DNA from: Candidatus Saccharibacteria bacterium RIFCSPHIGHO2_12_FULL_47_16b
GTDB taxonomy: Bacteria > Patescibacteriota > Saccharimonadia > Saccharimonadales > UBA10212
NCBI GenBank assembly: GCA_001790525.1
Contig: MGCU01000010.1
Coordinates: 1-52,133 of the forward strand
Length of the DNA: 52,133 bases
Direction: 5' to 3'
Shown piece after piece: positions 34,502-41,399 of this stretch. Under the pieces are notes generated by a model that saw nothing but the letters and a program-made list of their open reading frames with translations, searched no databases and had not been told where the DNA came from. The position numbers and the translations under genes are program-made. The stretch's first letter is position 1. Every line of letters starts with the position of its first letter.

Positions 34502-34577
34502 TGGTGGCGCCTCTCGGACTCGAACCGAGGACACAAGGCTCTTCAAGCCTCTGCTCTACCAACTGAGCTAAAGCGCC
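34502..34577 (-). tRNA. tRNA-Phe(GAA)
   Basis: Acceptor GGCGCTT/AGGCGCC, anticodon stem GAGGC/GCCTT around TTGAAGA (anticodon GAA), T-loop TTCGAGT, CCA encoded. It abuts tRNA-Leu(GAG) with no spacer and is one base after tRNA-Gly. Confidence 0.95.
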
Positions 34578-34578
34578 A

Positions 34579-34655
34579 TGGTGCGGGTGAGGGGATTCTA
34601 ACCCCTGGCCTCTTCCTTGGCAAGGAAGCGCTCTAAACAACTGAGCCACACCCGC
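34579..34655 (-). tRNA. tRNA-Gly(GCC) with U19-A56 instead of G19-C56
   Basis: Acceptor GCGGGTG/CACCCGC, anticodon stem CTTCC/GGAAG around TTGCCAA (anticodon GCC), CCA encoded. The D-loop reads AGTTGTTTA (G18 kept, G19 replaced by T) and the T-loop reads TTAGAAT (C56 replaced by A). The two changes restore a Watson-Crick pair at the almost invariant 19-56 tertiary contact. First tRNA of the cluster. Confidence 0.9.
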
Positions 34656-34784
34656 GCGTCAAAGCCTGCACCGCTGTCTCGTTTTGAGCAGGCTCAAAAG
34701 CTTCGACTTAAGGCTATGCTTCTCCTTTCAATTTTGCAAAAATCTGCAATGCGTATTTTTACAAAAATTGTAGGGCTTCAACAG
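34656..34784 (-). repeat. Structured leader upstream of tRNA operon, copy B
   Basis: About 129 bases between promoter and tRNA-Gly. On the minus strand it has CAATTTTTGTAAA...TTTGCAAAATTG, then GAAAGGAGAAGCATAGC, then a hairpin TTTTGAGC-CTGCTCAAAA. It matches copy A (18607-18738) in order, spacing and much of its sequence. No protein gene is visible in it. Confidence 0.7.
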
Positions 34785-34790
34785 TAGTCA

Positions 34791-34819
34791 AGTATAGCAA
34801 AACCGAGGATAGCTCTCAA
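34791..34819 (-). promoter_or_regulatory. Promoter of the Gly-Phe-Leu-Val tRNA operon
   Basis: TTGAGA (complement of 34814-34819), 17 bp, TATACT (complement of 34791-34796). The start is expected near 34784. Confidence 0.65.
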
Positions 34820-34834
34820 TTACAGTCCTTGAGC

Positions 34835-36094
34835 TTATGTTATCGGCGCGAGTAGGCGCTTGGCCAAAATTGTCCAGGAGTAATGGGTCTCAACGACTCT
34901 GCGCCCGGCGGATTGGATTAGTTCGCGATCTTTGGCCGACAGGGCGAGCAGTTCGGCAAGTTTCTCTCGAAGGTCGGTGCTGTCGCCGGACTTAAACGAC
35001 GTCAGGTGGCGTAAGTGCTTGGGATAAGCTTTTTCGAGAGTAGTAGCTATCTCGGCCAGCCCTGAATGCCGGGCGACAAGCGGCGGACAGCCGCTGGCAG
35101 CAGCTTCTACAGCCACCATGCCGAAAGCTTCCGGAAAGATTGATGGCACGACCGCCGCATCGCAAAGCGGCAGCAGATGAACGAGGTGCCGGTGTTCGAG
35201 ATGACCGGTAAACAGTATTTGCTGGTGCGGGAGTCTTGATGCTAATCGTTCGAGGTCGGCCCGATAGTCACCGAAGCCGACGATGACCGCCCGGGCATCA
35301 AGCGAAGAGAGCGCTTCGAGAAGTAGCTGTACCCCCTTGTTCCTAATCAATTTACCAAAGTAAATAATCATCGGCTTATCAGTTTTAAAAAATGTGGCAA
35401 ACCGCTTAGCGTTACCTTCATCAGGCAACCACTCGTTAGCATTTTTCGGATTCGGTGGATCTAGTTTCGCTTCTTTTATTAGGTTGTGTAGGGCTCGTCC
35501 GCGGTCCTGTCTAACAAATTGGTCGATGTTGACTCCCGGGGGCCCCTCGACCACTTGATTAATATAACCCACCACCTCTTCTAGTACTTTACGAACGTGC
35601 TGCGAACCGACAAAGACCACCTCGGCGGAGCGAAGCGACTCGTGACTCCAGTTTTCAAGCCACGACCGTCCGCGCATCGAGTACTCAAGTTCAGAACCGT
35701 GGACCTTTATGCGGAAGCGGCAACCGGTCGCGGCGGCAACCGGCCCGCCCATCAGCACGTGATTTGCGAACACTAAATCGGCAGGCAGAAGTGCACGTAA
35801 GGCATCGGCGTTGGCATCGACATACCGTCGGAGCTGTTCCTGGCTGAAGTCCTGAAGCAGCCGGGCCTTGAGCCCGGGATAGTTATCGAGGACGAACACC
35901 GGCAGCAAGTCGTTAGGCAGCTCGGGTCGAATGACGGTCGCGCGGCCGAGGTCGTACAACTTTGGCGTTGGCTCTTGGCAGACAACTGTCACATCGTGCC
36001 CGGCCAGACTCCATTCCCGCGCCAGCGCGCGCGTATAGACATTTGACCCGCTGCCACCGAGTAAATAGCCATGCCATAGAAGGATCCTCGTCAT
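34835..36094 (-). CDS. GT4-family glycosyltransferase, possibly acquired
   Basis: 419 residues, GT-B fold. HGYLLGGSGSNVYTRALAREW at the N-terminus binds acceptor; IYFGKLIRNKGVQLLLEAL begins the donor domain; PSIFPEAFGMVAVEAAASGCPPLVARHSGLAE contains the E-x7-E retaining-transferase motif. It moves a sugar from a nucleotide donor to an unknown acceptor, perhaps a lipid or surface glycan. Codon choice is visibly GC-richer than its neighbours (many third-position C/G), and the C-terminal motif resembles actinobacterial enzymes. The ATG overlaps the apt stop by one base (TAATG). Confidence 0.88.
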   Translation of the reverse strand: MTRILLWHGYLLGGSGSNVYTRALAREWSLAGHDVTVVCQEPTPKLYDLGRATVIRPELPNDLLPVFVLDNYPGLKARLLQDFSQEQLRRYVDANADALRALLPADLVFANHVLMGGPVAAATGCRFRIKVHGSELEYSMRGRSWLENWSHESLRSAEVVFVGSQHVRKVLEEVVGYINQVVEGPPGVNIDQFVRQDRGRALHNLIKEAKLDPPNPKNANEWLPDEGNAKRFATFFKTDKPMIIYFGKLIRNKGVQLLLEALSSLDARAVIVGFGDYRADLERLASRLPHQQILFTGHLEHRHLVHLLPLCDAAVVPSIFPEAFGMVAVEAAASGCPPLVARHSGLAEIATTLEKAYPKHLRHLTSFKSGDSTDLREKLAELLALSAKDRELIQSAGRRVVETHYSWTILAKRLLAPIT

Positions 36095-36630
36095 TAGTTA
36101 TCCAGACTTAGAACGGTCGTAACAACGGCGTCTTTAATATTTTCTTGTAAAAATTGGCGGCCGTGCAGGTATTCAAGCTCCAGTAAACAAAGAATGCCAG
36201 CTACTTTGCCGCCGAGTCGATTAATCAACTTATAGGCGGCTAAAATAGTGTTGCCACTGGCTAGGACATCATCAACTATTAGGAATTTCTCGCTCGTCTT
36301 AATAGCCTGCTTCTGGATAGTCATGGCATCGCGGCTGTATTCGTAGCCATATTTTTCAATCGACAAATCGCCTGGTAATTTGGCCGGCTTTCGACTCATT
36401 ATTAAGCCTTTATGTAAGCGGTCGGCCAAGGCCCCGCCAAGAATAAAACCGCGGGCATCGATGGCCACAATTTTATCGAAGCGTGGCATAGTTTTTGCGT
36501 GAGTGGCCAAGGCATCAATAGCACTCGCGAAAGCTTCCGGGTCAGCCAGTAGCGGCGAAATGTCACGAAAAATTATGCCCTTTTTAGGAAAATCTGGGTA
36601 ACTTTTAATGTATTTAAGCAGGTTTGGCAT
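36094..36630 (-). CDS. apt: Adenine phosphoribosyltransferase
   Basis: 178 residues, normal length. SYPDFPKKGIIFRDISPLL at the start is the typical APRT opening, DARGFILGGALAD follows, and FLIVDDVLASGNTILAA (near 119-135) is the PRPP-binding motif. It salvages adenine to AMP using PRPP. This suits an organism that depends on host nucleobases. Translationally coupled to the glycosyltransferase. Confidence 0.92.
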   Translation of the reverse strand: MPNLLKYIKSYPDFPKKGIIFRDISPLLADPEAFASAIDALATHAKTMPRFDKIVAIDARGFILGGALADRLHKGLIMSRKPAKLPGDLSIEKYGYEYSRDAMTIQKQAIKTSEKFLIVDDVLASGNTILAAYKLINRLGGKVAGILCLLELEYLHGRQFLQENIKDAVVTTVLSLDN

Positions 36631-36648
36631 CTATCACTACTCTACACC

Positions 36649-36680
36649 AATAAAAATCCTCGCTCTTAGGCACGAGAATT
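36649..36680 (-). terminator. Intrinsic terminator upstream of apt
   Basis: Minus strand AATTCTCG-TGCCTAAGAG-CGAGGATT followed by TTTATT; flanking A and T runs would let it work in both directions. It ends the transcript of the 50-residue gene. The stem has one mismatch. Confidence 0.45.
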
Positions 36681-36723
36681 TTTTATCCTAATATCAGTTT
36701 TCCAATACTAGTTTTTGGTTGAT

Positions 36724-36876
36724 TCAGCCGCGGCCGAAAAGTCGCAGTACTGGTATATCGGAAACCTTGGCCTTACCGGTAACGATTGCAACTGCGGTGG
36801 CAAGCATGACCAGACCGATACCAACCATAACTAAAAAGAGGCCGAGTGCAATGGGTGAGTTCCAATCCCAAGTCAT
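36724..36876 (-). CDS. 50-residue single-span membrane protein
   Basis: MTWDWNSPIALG, one hydrophobic span (about 9-33), then a short cytoplasmic-type tail ending LRLFGRG. GAGGGG lies seven bases before the ATG. It is flanked by a terminator downstream, so it is probably monocistronic. No family recognised; the ribosome-binding site and clean span support a real gene. Confidence 0.6.
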   Translation of the reverse strand: MTWDWNSPIALGLFLVMVGIGLVMLATAVAIVTGKAKVSDIPVLRLFGRG

Positions 36877-36984
36877 GTATTTTCCCCTCTACCCACCACT
36901 TTATTAATGCAATTTTAGAATAAACACTTTTTGTAACTTTCGCAAGTATTTATCACCTGTCGACGCTGTTATAATTGATATGCT

Positions 36985-37058
36985 GGCGCGTTGGCCGAGA
37001 AGTTAGGCATGGGTCTGCAAAACCCATTAGACGGGAGCATTACCCGTACGCGCCTCCA
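36985..37058 (+). tRNA. tRNA-Cys(GCA) with non-canonical T-loop
   Basis: Acceptor GGCGCGT/ACGCGCC and discriminator T with encoded CCA are those of tRNA-Cys; the anticodon stem TGGGT/ACCCA surrounds CTGCAAA (anticodon GCA). The T-stem ACGGG/CCCGT is perfect but its loop is AGCATTA instead of TTCRANY, and the D-loop is GAGAAGTTA rather than containing GG. TATAAT lies nine bases upstream, so the gene looks expressed. Confidence 0.82.
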
Positions 37059-37093
37059 GTTTATATATTTAATAATATATTTGACAAATTGTC

Positions 37094-37179
37094 GGGCGAG
37101 TGCTGGAACGGTTTACAGAGCGGACTTAAAATCCGTGCCTCGAAAGAGGTTGTGGGTTCGAATCCCACCTCGCCCACCA
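37094..37179 (+). tRNA. tRNA-Leu(TAA)
   Basis: Class II tRNA. Acceptor GGGCGAG/CTCGCCC, anticodon stem GCGGA/TCCGT around CTTAAAA (anticodon TAA), variable arm CCTCGAAAGAGG, T-loop TTCGAAT, CCA encoded. It follows tRNA-Cys after a 35-base AT-rich spacer containing the dyad GACAA-A-TTGTC. Confidence 0.95.
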
Positions 37180-37196
37180 GCTTTTTGGTTTAAACA

Positions 37197-38984
37197 CTAC
37201 AAGTTCTGGCGGCTTTGGCGGATCATCCACTCATTAACATTAAAATATCTATCCGATGGGGTATTTAGAGATTTGCGCTCGTAGCCAAAAATCTGACCGC
37301 GACTGATATATATAAAGTTGGGCTGATAAAGGGCCAAGGCTGGCGCGTCAGCCACCCAGGCCGCCAAAAAAGGCTTGTATTTAATCACCCGAAGGTTTGG
37401 ATCGCTTCTGGAACGGCCGCCTTCTAAGGCTTGGTCGGCGGCGGCGGACTTGTATTCACTTAGGTTAAGATGGCTGGCCGAAGTGATGGAAGCCTGTGAA
37501 CTATGCCAATAAGCAAATACATCTGGGTCAACCCCGATATTGATGCCGTATAGCAGAATGTCATAATCATGACTGGCAATAACCGAGCCCTGCAGCTCGT
37601 CACCGTCGTGGTATTGAATATCGACCTTCACGCCAAGTTTGGTCCAGGCTTGTTGTAAGATTTGAGCAGCAGTCGTGTATTGATGAGTGTTTTGCGAGCG
37701 GAGTTTAAATTGCAGGGCCTGACCGCCTTTAGCTCTATAACCGCCGGCGCCGCGAACCCAGCCAGCGTCGTCAAGCAGCTGGTTGGCTTTGGCTTGGTCG
37801 TAAGGAAGTTGAACGACAGTCCCGTCGTGACCCAATTGACCTCGCAGCAAAGGACTGTCTACTAATTTGGAGGCGTGGTTGTTGTTGGTTATAAACTGGG
37901 AGCGCTGCACGCCGGCAACTAGGGCTTTACGAACGTTAACATCGTTTAGGGGCGGCGATGAGGTTTTAAAGAAAGCCATGACTGCCGTGGTCAACGGTGT
38001 AGCATAAAGCTGAACCGATTTATCTTTAGCTAGCTCCGGCGGTACAACTTCGACACCGGATAGCCCGTTAATTTGTTTTTTCTTAAAGGCCGACACCGCC
38101 TGTTGTTCATCAAAAAAGGCAATCACAGACAGGCCATCCAATTTTGGTTTGCCGCTATGATAATCGCCGTAGGCGACCAGCGAAATGCGTTGTTCCAGAT
38201 TCTTGCCCGGCGTGCCCAAAGCCTCAAAGAATTTCCACTTAAATGGACCGCTGCCAACCGGCTCAATATTAAATAAAGCGCTCCTTAGTTCAGCCGCTGG
38301 AATTTGTTTGAGTAAATGCTGTGGTAATATGCCGTTGGTCATGGTATACGGAAAAGAACTCAAAGCACTCGGCAGATCAAAACTAACTGTGGTCTCATCC
38401 ACCTTAGAAACATTGATGTCTTTCCAGCTGTTATAAAGCGGCGATTGGGCCTGGATGTTTTTGATAGTTTGATAGGTAAAAACAACGTCGTCGGCCGACA
38501 GCGGCTGACCGTCGTGCCATTTGACAGCCTTTTTTAGCTTAACGCTGTAGTGGGTTTGAGCCGGGCCTTGTGACCATTCGGCAGCCAAGTCGCCGGTTAG
38601 ATTATTATTATTGTCATATTTAAGCAAGCTGGAAAAAACCAAGCGGCTAATGGCCCGATCAACTGCGCTAGCGGCGTAGATGGGGTTGGCGTTAGTGAAT
38701 TTACCGACAACTCCTTCGCTATAGGCGCCACCGGCTATTGGTTGAAGCGATTGGTAATATGGTAACAAAGCTCTGGTCTGGATAACAGTCACTACTATCA
38801 ATAGGACGAATAACAGCACCCAGAACAGCACAAAGCGCTTAACGGTTAACAGCCTATCGAAGCGCCTTAATAGCAGCCGCTCGATTTGTTGGTCGGCCTG
38901 TTGACCAAGTTCTACCACATCGCGACGCCGGCGTCGAAAAAGCCTTTTCCAGCGCTGCGACTTACTGCCCTCTGTTTCTGCCAT
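37197..38984 (-). CDS. Peptide/nickel-type ABC solute-binding protein, membrane anchored
   Basis: 595 residues. The N-terminal 48 are strongly basic (RWKRLFRRRRRD), then one membrane span (about 50-68) anchors an extracytoplasmic SBP_bac_5 domain: VKLKKAVKWHDGQPLSADDVVFTY, VGSGPFKWKF, NDVNVRKALVAGV and ILLYGINIGVDPDVFAYWHSS. There is no lipobox, so it is held by the span rather than a lipid. Peptide uptake would suit an auxotroph, but no permease gene is adjacent. It starts one base after the secG stop. Confidence 0.87.
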   Translation of the reverse strand: MAETEGSKSQRWKRLFRRRRRDVVELGQQADQQIERLLLRRFDRLLTVKRFVLFWVLLFVLLIVVTVIQTRALLPYYQSLQPIAGGAYSEGVVGKFTNANPIYAASAVDRAISRLVFSSLLKYDNNNNLTGDLAAEWSQGPAQTHYSVKLKKAVKWHDGQPLSADDVVFTYQTIKNIQAQSPLYNSWKDINVSKVDETTVSFDLPSALSSFPYTMTNGILPQHLLKQIPAAELRSALFNIEPVGSGPFKWKFFEALGTPGKNLEQRISLVAYGDYHSGKPKLDGLSVIAFFDEQQAVSAFKKKQINGLSGVEVVPPELAKDKSVQLYATPLTTAVMAFFKTSSPPLNDVNVRKALVAGVQRSQFITNNNHASKLVDSPLLRGQLGHDGTVVQLPYDQAKANQLLDDAGWVRGAGGYRAKGGQALQFKLRSQNTHQYTTAAQILQQAWTKLGVKVDIQYHDGDELQGSVIASHDYDILLYGINIGVDPDVFAYWHSSQASITSASHLNLSEYKSAAADQALEGGRSRSDPNLRVIKYKPFLAAWVADAPALALYQPNFIYISRGQIFGYERKSLNTPSDRYFNVNEWMIRQSRQNL

Positions 38985-38985
38985 A

Positions 38986-39204
38986 TTATTTAAGTAGCAA
39001 CAATGTCATAAGTATGCTGGCGGCAAAAACAAAGACTAAAATTATGGTTAGCTGGTGCAGGGTTTTGTCTGAACCACGACGAACAGTATTAACCTCACCC
39101 GAACCACCAAGGCCAGCACCCAATGAAGCGCCTCGAGTCTGAATTAATATCAAAATAATCAGCAATACAACACTAATGATGGTAATCCAGCTCCAAATAG
39201 TCAT
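38986..39204 (-). CDS. secG: Preprotein translocase subunit SecG
   Basis: 72 residues, two membrane spans separated by the conserved RGASLGAGLGGSGE loop. It assists SecYEG protein export. AGGAGG lies six bases before the ATG. It is coupled to the solute-binding protein gene, an exported protein. Confidence 0.92.
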   Translation of the reverse strand: MTIWSWITIISVVLLIILILIQTRGASLGAGLGGSGEVNTVRRGSDKTLHQLTIILVFVFAASILMTLLLLK

Positions 39205-39361
39205 GACACGCCTCCTAAAGTCGGCTCAATTTTCAATTTACAATTCTCAATTTTCAATAAATTATCAATTAGCAATTTACAATTAAGGGACGTGGGCTGT
39301 TTGAAAAATGACGAATGAGAAATTAATGGTAAATGGTAAATGGTAAATGGTAAATGTCTAG
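39205..39361. repeat. Low-complexity intergenic repeats incl. four ATGGTAA units
   Basis: 39228-39290 is built from imperfect CAATTTACAATT/TTTTCAA units; 39326-39356 is ATGGTAA repeated four times. No gene is visible. Confidence 0.7.
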
Positions 39362-39727
39362 TCATGCTTCCTCCAAAATCTTAGTTACCAAAAAATTGAC
39401 TAAACCGACAATCAGGCCGGCGCCAATGGCTACACCAAAGTCCCTCACATAAAGTGGACTATATAGCCAGCTGGCTAGCATTATCAAAAACCCGTTTAGA
39501 ATCAGCATAAATAGACCGAGACTCAAGATGACGGCCGGAAATGACAAAAAAACTAGTATTGGTTTGAGGGCCATATTAACCAGTGCCAGAAAGAAACCGG
39601 CCGCCACTACGGTTGTCCAACGGTTGCCAACGCTAAGCCGGGCTGGCCCGAGCAAGCCAGCCGCAATCCACAGACCAAGCGCTGAAACTCCCCATCGGAC
39701 GCTAAAGTGTAATAAAAAATGCTGCAT
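39362..39727 (-). CDS. Phage-holin-4-superfamily membrane protein (PF04020-like)
   Basis: 121 residues, four spans. The order of RWGVSALGLWIA, then FFLALVNMALKPILVFLSFPAVILSLGLFMLILNGF read across spans two and three matches the PF04020 (mycobacterial 4TMS holin-like) family. Despite the name these are ordinary chromosomal membrane proteins of unknown role. It starts five bases after the uvrC stop. Confidence 0.8.
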   Translation of the reverse strand: MQHFLLHFSVRWGVSALGLWIAAGLLGPARLSVGNRWTTVVAAGFFLALVNMALKPILVFLSFPAVILSLGLFMLILNGFLIMLASWLYSPLYVRDFGVAIGAGLIVGLVNFLVTKILEEA

Positions 39728-39732
39728 AGCTC

Positions 39733-41193
39733 TTATTCTCTATTATAACTTGGCCGTTTAAAATGTTGGGTTATTTTTATAGCCATTTTCCGGCTTATGA
39801 CCTTTGATAGTTCTTTAGTCGATGCACTCATGACTGCTTTGGCTGAGCCAAAATGGCGAATTAATTTTTTACGGGTAATTGGGCCGATGCCTGGAATCTG
39901 ATCCAAAATACTTACAGTCTGACGACGAGTCCGCAACAACTCGTGATAGCTGACGGCAAAGCGATGCGACTCATCGCGAATCCGCTGCAGCAGCTTTACC
40001 AAATGCGAATTTTGCGGTAGATTAATAATTTCAAATTCTGGTTTATTGTTTTTTGTTTCTTGTTGATTGATAATAATTTCCTCAAAACGTTTAGCCAGAC
40101 CAATGGTCGGAATTGCTTGACCAACCTCATCCAAAGCTTTCAGACCGGCCGCCAGTTGACCCTTACCACCGTCAATTAAGATTAAATCCGGCAAGCCCCA
40201 TTTTTTTATATTATCAACTTTAAAGCGCCGCTTAATGGCTTCGTACAAATGGGCAAAGTCGTCATTACCAAGTCCTTTGATTTTGAATTTGCGGTAAGCA
40301 GTTTTATAAGGCAGGCCATCAACAAAAACCACCAGGCTGGCAGTTGTATCGGTGCCGCCAATATGGCTGATGTCAAAACCTTCAATTCGCCGCGGCGGCT
40401 GCTTAAGACTAACCAGATTGGCTAGTTCGACCAAGGCTTGGTCTTTTGCGGCATCTTGAATTTCGCGGTCCGAAAAAATGATTTGCTGGCTAAGCGCCTG
40501 CAAATGCTGCAGCTGGTTGCGTAACTTGGCGGCTTGCTCAAACTGCTTGGCTTTAGCCGCCCGCTTCATCTCTTTTTCAATTTCACGCATCAAGGTTTGG
40601 CGATGGCCACGTAGATATTGTGTGAGCTTGCGTAAATTTTGGCGGTAATCGACTAAAGTTGTTTTGCTTTCCTCCAAGCCCGGATCCAAGCCTAAGTGAT
40701 AATACAGGCTGGCCCGCTTTTGAGCCTGCGGCCTAGAAATGGCGTAGGGAAAAGCCCGGCGAAGATAACGCAGTGCCTTTTTCAAAGAAAATCCGCTCAA
40801 GTATGGGCCAAAATATTCGGCGCCGTCATCTAGCGGCCGACGAACCAACTTAACAGTTGGATAATCGCTTTTAATATCTATTCGAACGTATAGTAGACTT
40901 TTATCGTCGCGCAGCATGATGTTATAGCGCGGCAGGTAACGGCGAACCAATTCAGCTTCCAAAAACAGGGCGTCAACTTCGGTCTCCACCGCGCTCCAGT
41001 CTAAGTCGGTAATCTCCGCCACCAGCTGATCGGTCTTGGCATCGCGGTAGCGGCTAGCTTGAAAATATTGCCGCACGCGGTTACCTAAATTAGCGGCTTT
41101 ACCAATATAAATAATCTCGCCGGTTTTATCCTTAAAAAAATAAACGCCGGGCGTTTTTGGCAATTTGCTTAATTTTTTCTCCAACTTGGACAT
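39733..41193 (-). CDS. uvrC: UvrABC system protein C
   Basis: 486 residues, shorter than the usual 600. GIY-YIG nuclease domain (KTPGVYFFKDKTGEIIYIGKA), UVR segment (FEQAAKLRNQLQHLQ), C-terminal RNase-H-like nuclease (FDISHIGGTDTTASLVVFVDG, LILIDGGKGQL) and one helix-hairpin-helix region (IPGIGPITRKKLIRHFG). It makes both incisions in nucleotide excision repair; uvrA is also here, 5 kb away, while uvrB is not in the window. A (CAAAAAA)-like tract at 40041-40064 encodes a loop of Gln/Asn/Lys. TACAAT precedes ATG by six bases. Confidence 0.94.
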   Translation of the reverse strand: MSKLEKKLSKLPKTPGVYFFKDKTGEIIYIGKAANLGNRVRQYFQASRYRDAKTDQLVAEITDLDWSAVETEVDALFLEAELVRRYLPRYNIMLRDDKSLLYVRIDIKSDYPTVKLVRRPLDDGAEYFGPYLSGFSLKKALRYLRRAFPYAISRPQAQKRASLYYHLGLDPGLEESKTTLVDYRQNLRKLTQYLRGHRQTLMREIEKEMKRAAKAKQFEQAAKLRNQLQHLQALSQQIIFSDREIQDAAKDQALVELANLVSLKQPPRRIEGFDISHIGGTDTTASLVVFVDGLPYKTAYRKFKIKGLGNDDFAHLYEAIKRRFKVDNIKKWGLPDLILIDGGKGQLAAGLKALDEVGQAIPTIGLAKRFEEIIINQQETKNNKPEFEIINLPQNSHLVKLLQRIRDESHRFAVSYHELLRTRRQTVSILDQIPGIGPITRKKLIRHFGSAKAVMSASTKELSKVISRKMAIKITQHFKRPSYNRE

Positions 41194-41214
41194 CACCCTA
41201 TTGTAACTCTTTGT

Positions 41215-41243
41215 TTGACAACCTTAAGATTAAGGTGTTAAAT
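41215..41243 (+). promoter_or_regulatory. Promoter of ABC exporter leader
   Basis: TTGACA (41215-41220), 17 bp, TTAAAT (41238-41243). The start would fall near 41250, giving a leader of about 150 bases. Confidence 0.5.
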
Positions 41244-41274
41244 TGTTGCTAATATTAGATAAATAGGTAGGAAG

Positions 41275-41337
41275 GAACGGCCAAAAATGAAAATGTTAGT
41301 GTTCGTATTACCTAAACGGGCCGTTCTGCCTGTTTAG
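41275..41337 (+). promoter_or_regulatory. Candidate leader peptide with overlapping hairpin (attenuator-like)
   Basis: A 16-codon ORF, 41287-41337, encodes MKMLVFVLPKRAVLPV. GAACGGCC (41275-41282), just before its start, pairs perfectly with GGCCGTTC (41319-41326), which is part of the coding sequence (Arg-Ala-Val codons). Translation of the peptide would open the hairpin, the logic of ribosome-mediated attenuators. It is 63 bases before the ABC exporter start. Confidence 0.35.
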
Positions 41338-41399
41338 TTCTCTCGAATAAATACCCCAAAAATTAATGTAACTTAAAGGCGTGGCAGGAGGCCGCGCAT

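Noticed and set aside
39326-39356. ATGGTAA tandem repeats as CRISPR-like array
   Set aside because: Seven-base contiguous units without spacers are a simple tandem repeat.
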